Below, piece after piece: positions 5,171 through 5,340 of a DNA stretch of 5,340 nt (positions within the stretch are counted from its first letter, which is position 1; each line of letters opens with the position of its first letter). The translations under genes were made by a program, and so were the position numbers. Under the pieces are notes generated by a model that had not been told where the DNA came from, did not search any database, and was given only the letters and a program-made list of their open reading frames with translations. The DNA is from CBFGTJ01 sp965651815 (GTDB lineage Bacteria > Actinomycetota > Acidimicrobiia > Acidimicrobiales > Microtrichaceae), in the NCBI GenBank assembly GCA_965651815.1, contig CBFGTJ010000209.1:1-5340 (forward strand). Reading direction: 5' to 3'.

Positions 5171-5340
5171 TGCACCCCTCCCGTCGGTGCCCCCACCGCG
5201 TGGCCGTCGCGGACCAGGTCCACCAGGAGCCGGGCGGTCCGCTGCGCGACGTGGTCCCATCCGTAGCCCTCGGCGCGGCGCACCGCGGCGGCCGACATCG
5301 ACGCGGCCCGGTCGGGCCGGTCGAGCACCCACCGGACCGC
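5167..5340 (-). CDS. Glycosyltransferase, probably GT4 (C-terminal end only; continues past right edge)
   Basis: Only the last 57 residues are in the window. They contain RWVLDRPDRAASMSAAAVRR followed by AEGYGWDHVAQRTARLLVDLV. This is the typical closing segment of GT4 (glycosyl transferases group 1) proteins: helices ending in an aromatic-Trp-x-x-Val-Ala pattern that folds back onto the N-terminal domain. The stop TGA at 5167-5169 overlaps the GmhA start by four bases, so the gene belongs to the same operon. The catalytic region is outside the window, so donor and acceptor cannot be judged. From context it probably works on the same glycan as the GT9 protein. Confidence 0.72.
   Translation of the reverse strand, partial: AVRWVLDRPDRAASMSAAAVRRAEGYGWDHVAQRTARLLVDLVRDGHAVGAPTGGVQ
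5177..5181 (-). promoter_or_regulatory. Ribosome binding site for gmhA
   Basis: The minus strand reads GGAGG (within a GGGAGGGG run) six bases before GTG 5170. It is the strongest Shine-Dalgarno in the operon part of the window and fixes the gmhA start. Confidence 0.65.

Overview
This 5.3-kb window is very GC-rich and dense with genes. Its third codon positions are almost all G or C, GTG starts are common, and genes overlap by a few bases. Together with the protein families present, this points to a high-GC actinobacterium, possibly a Pseudonocardia-like or related actinomycete (an inference, since there is no rRNA or other marker). Seven protein-coding genes are supported, two of them cut by the window edges. 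No tRNA, rRNA, CRISPR array or mobile element is visible, and no stretch longer than about 60 bases lacks a gene.

Left part (1-1660): a divergent pair of citrate synthase-family genes. The minus-strand gene (1-424, running off the left edge) encodes an N-terminal DNA-binding helix-turn-helix joined to the start of a citrate synthase domain. The plus-strand gene (479-1660) encodes a complete stand-alone citrate synthase of the CitA / citrate synthase 2 type. The 54-base gap between them holds the only clearly AT-rich patch in the window. It contains three copies of a CGTTGAT half-site in alternating orientation, overlapping two -10-like hexamers that face opposite ways. This looks like a shared operator, and the HTH-citrate synthase is the obvious candidate to bind it.

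Right part (1632-5340): a tight minus-strand operon, read from right to left. The order is a GT4-type glycosyltransferase (C-terminal end only), a GmhA-type sedoheptulose-7-phosphate isomerase, a bifunctional HldE-type heptose-7-phosphate kinase / heptose-1-phosphate adenylyltransferase, a short classical SDR oxidoreductase, and a GT9 (heptosyltransferase-family) glycosyltransferase. Every junction overlaps: three share a GTGA start/stop and one overlaps by 11 bases. Each internal start has a good ribosome binding site inside the preceding gene. The enzymes fit a route from sedoheptulose 7-phosphate to an ADP-activated manno-heptose that is then transferred to an acceptor glycan. This is the LPS-core heptose chemistry, but in an organism that should have no LPS. 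The GmhB phosphatase and the HldD epimerase are not in the window.

The two parts converge. The last 29 bases of the citrate synthase gene overlap the end of the GT9 gene on the other strand, and no terminator is visible between them.
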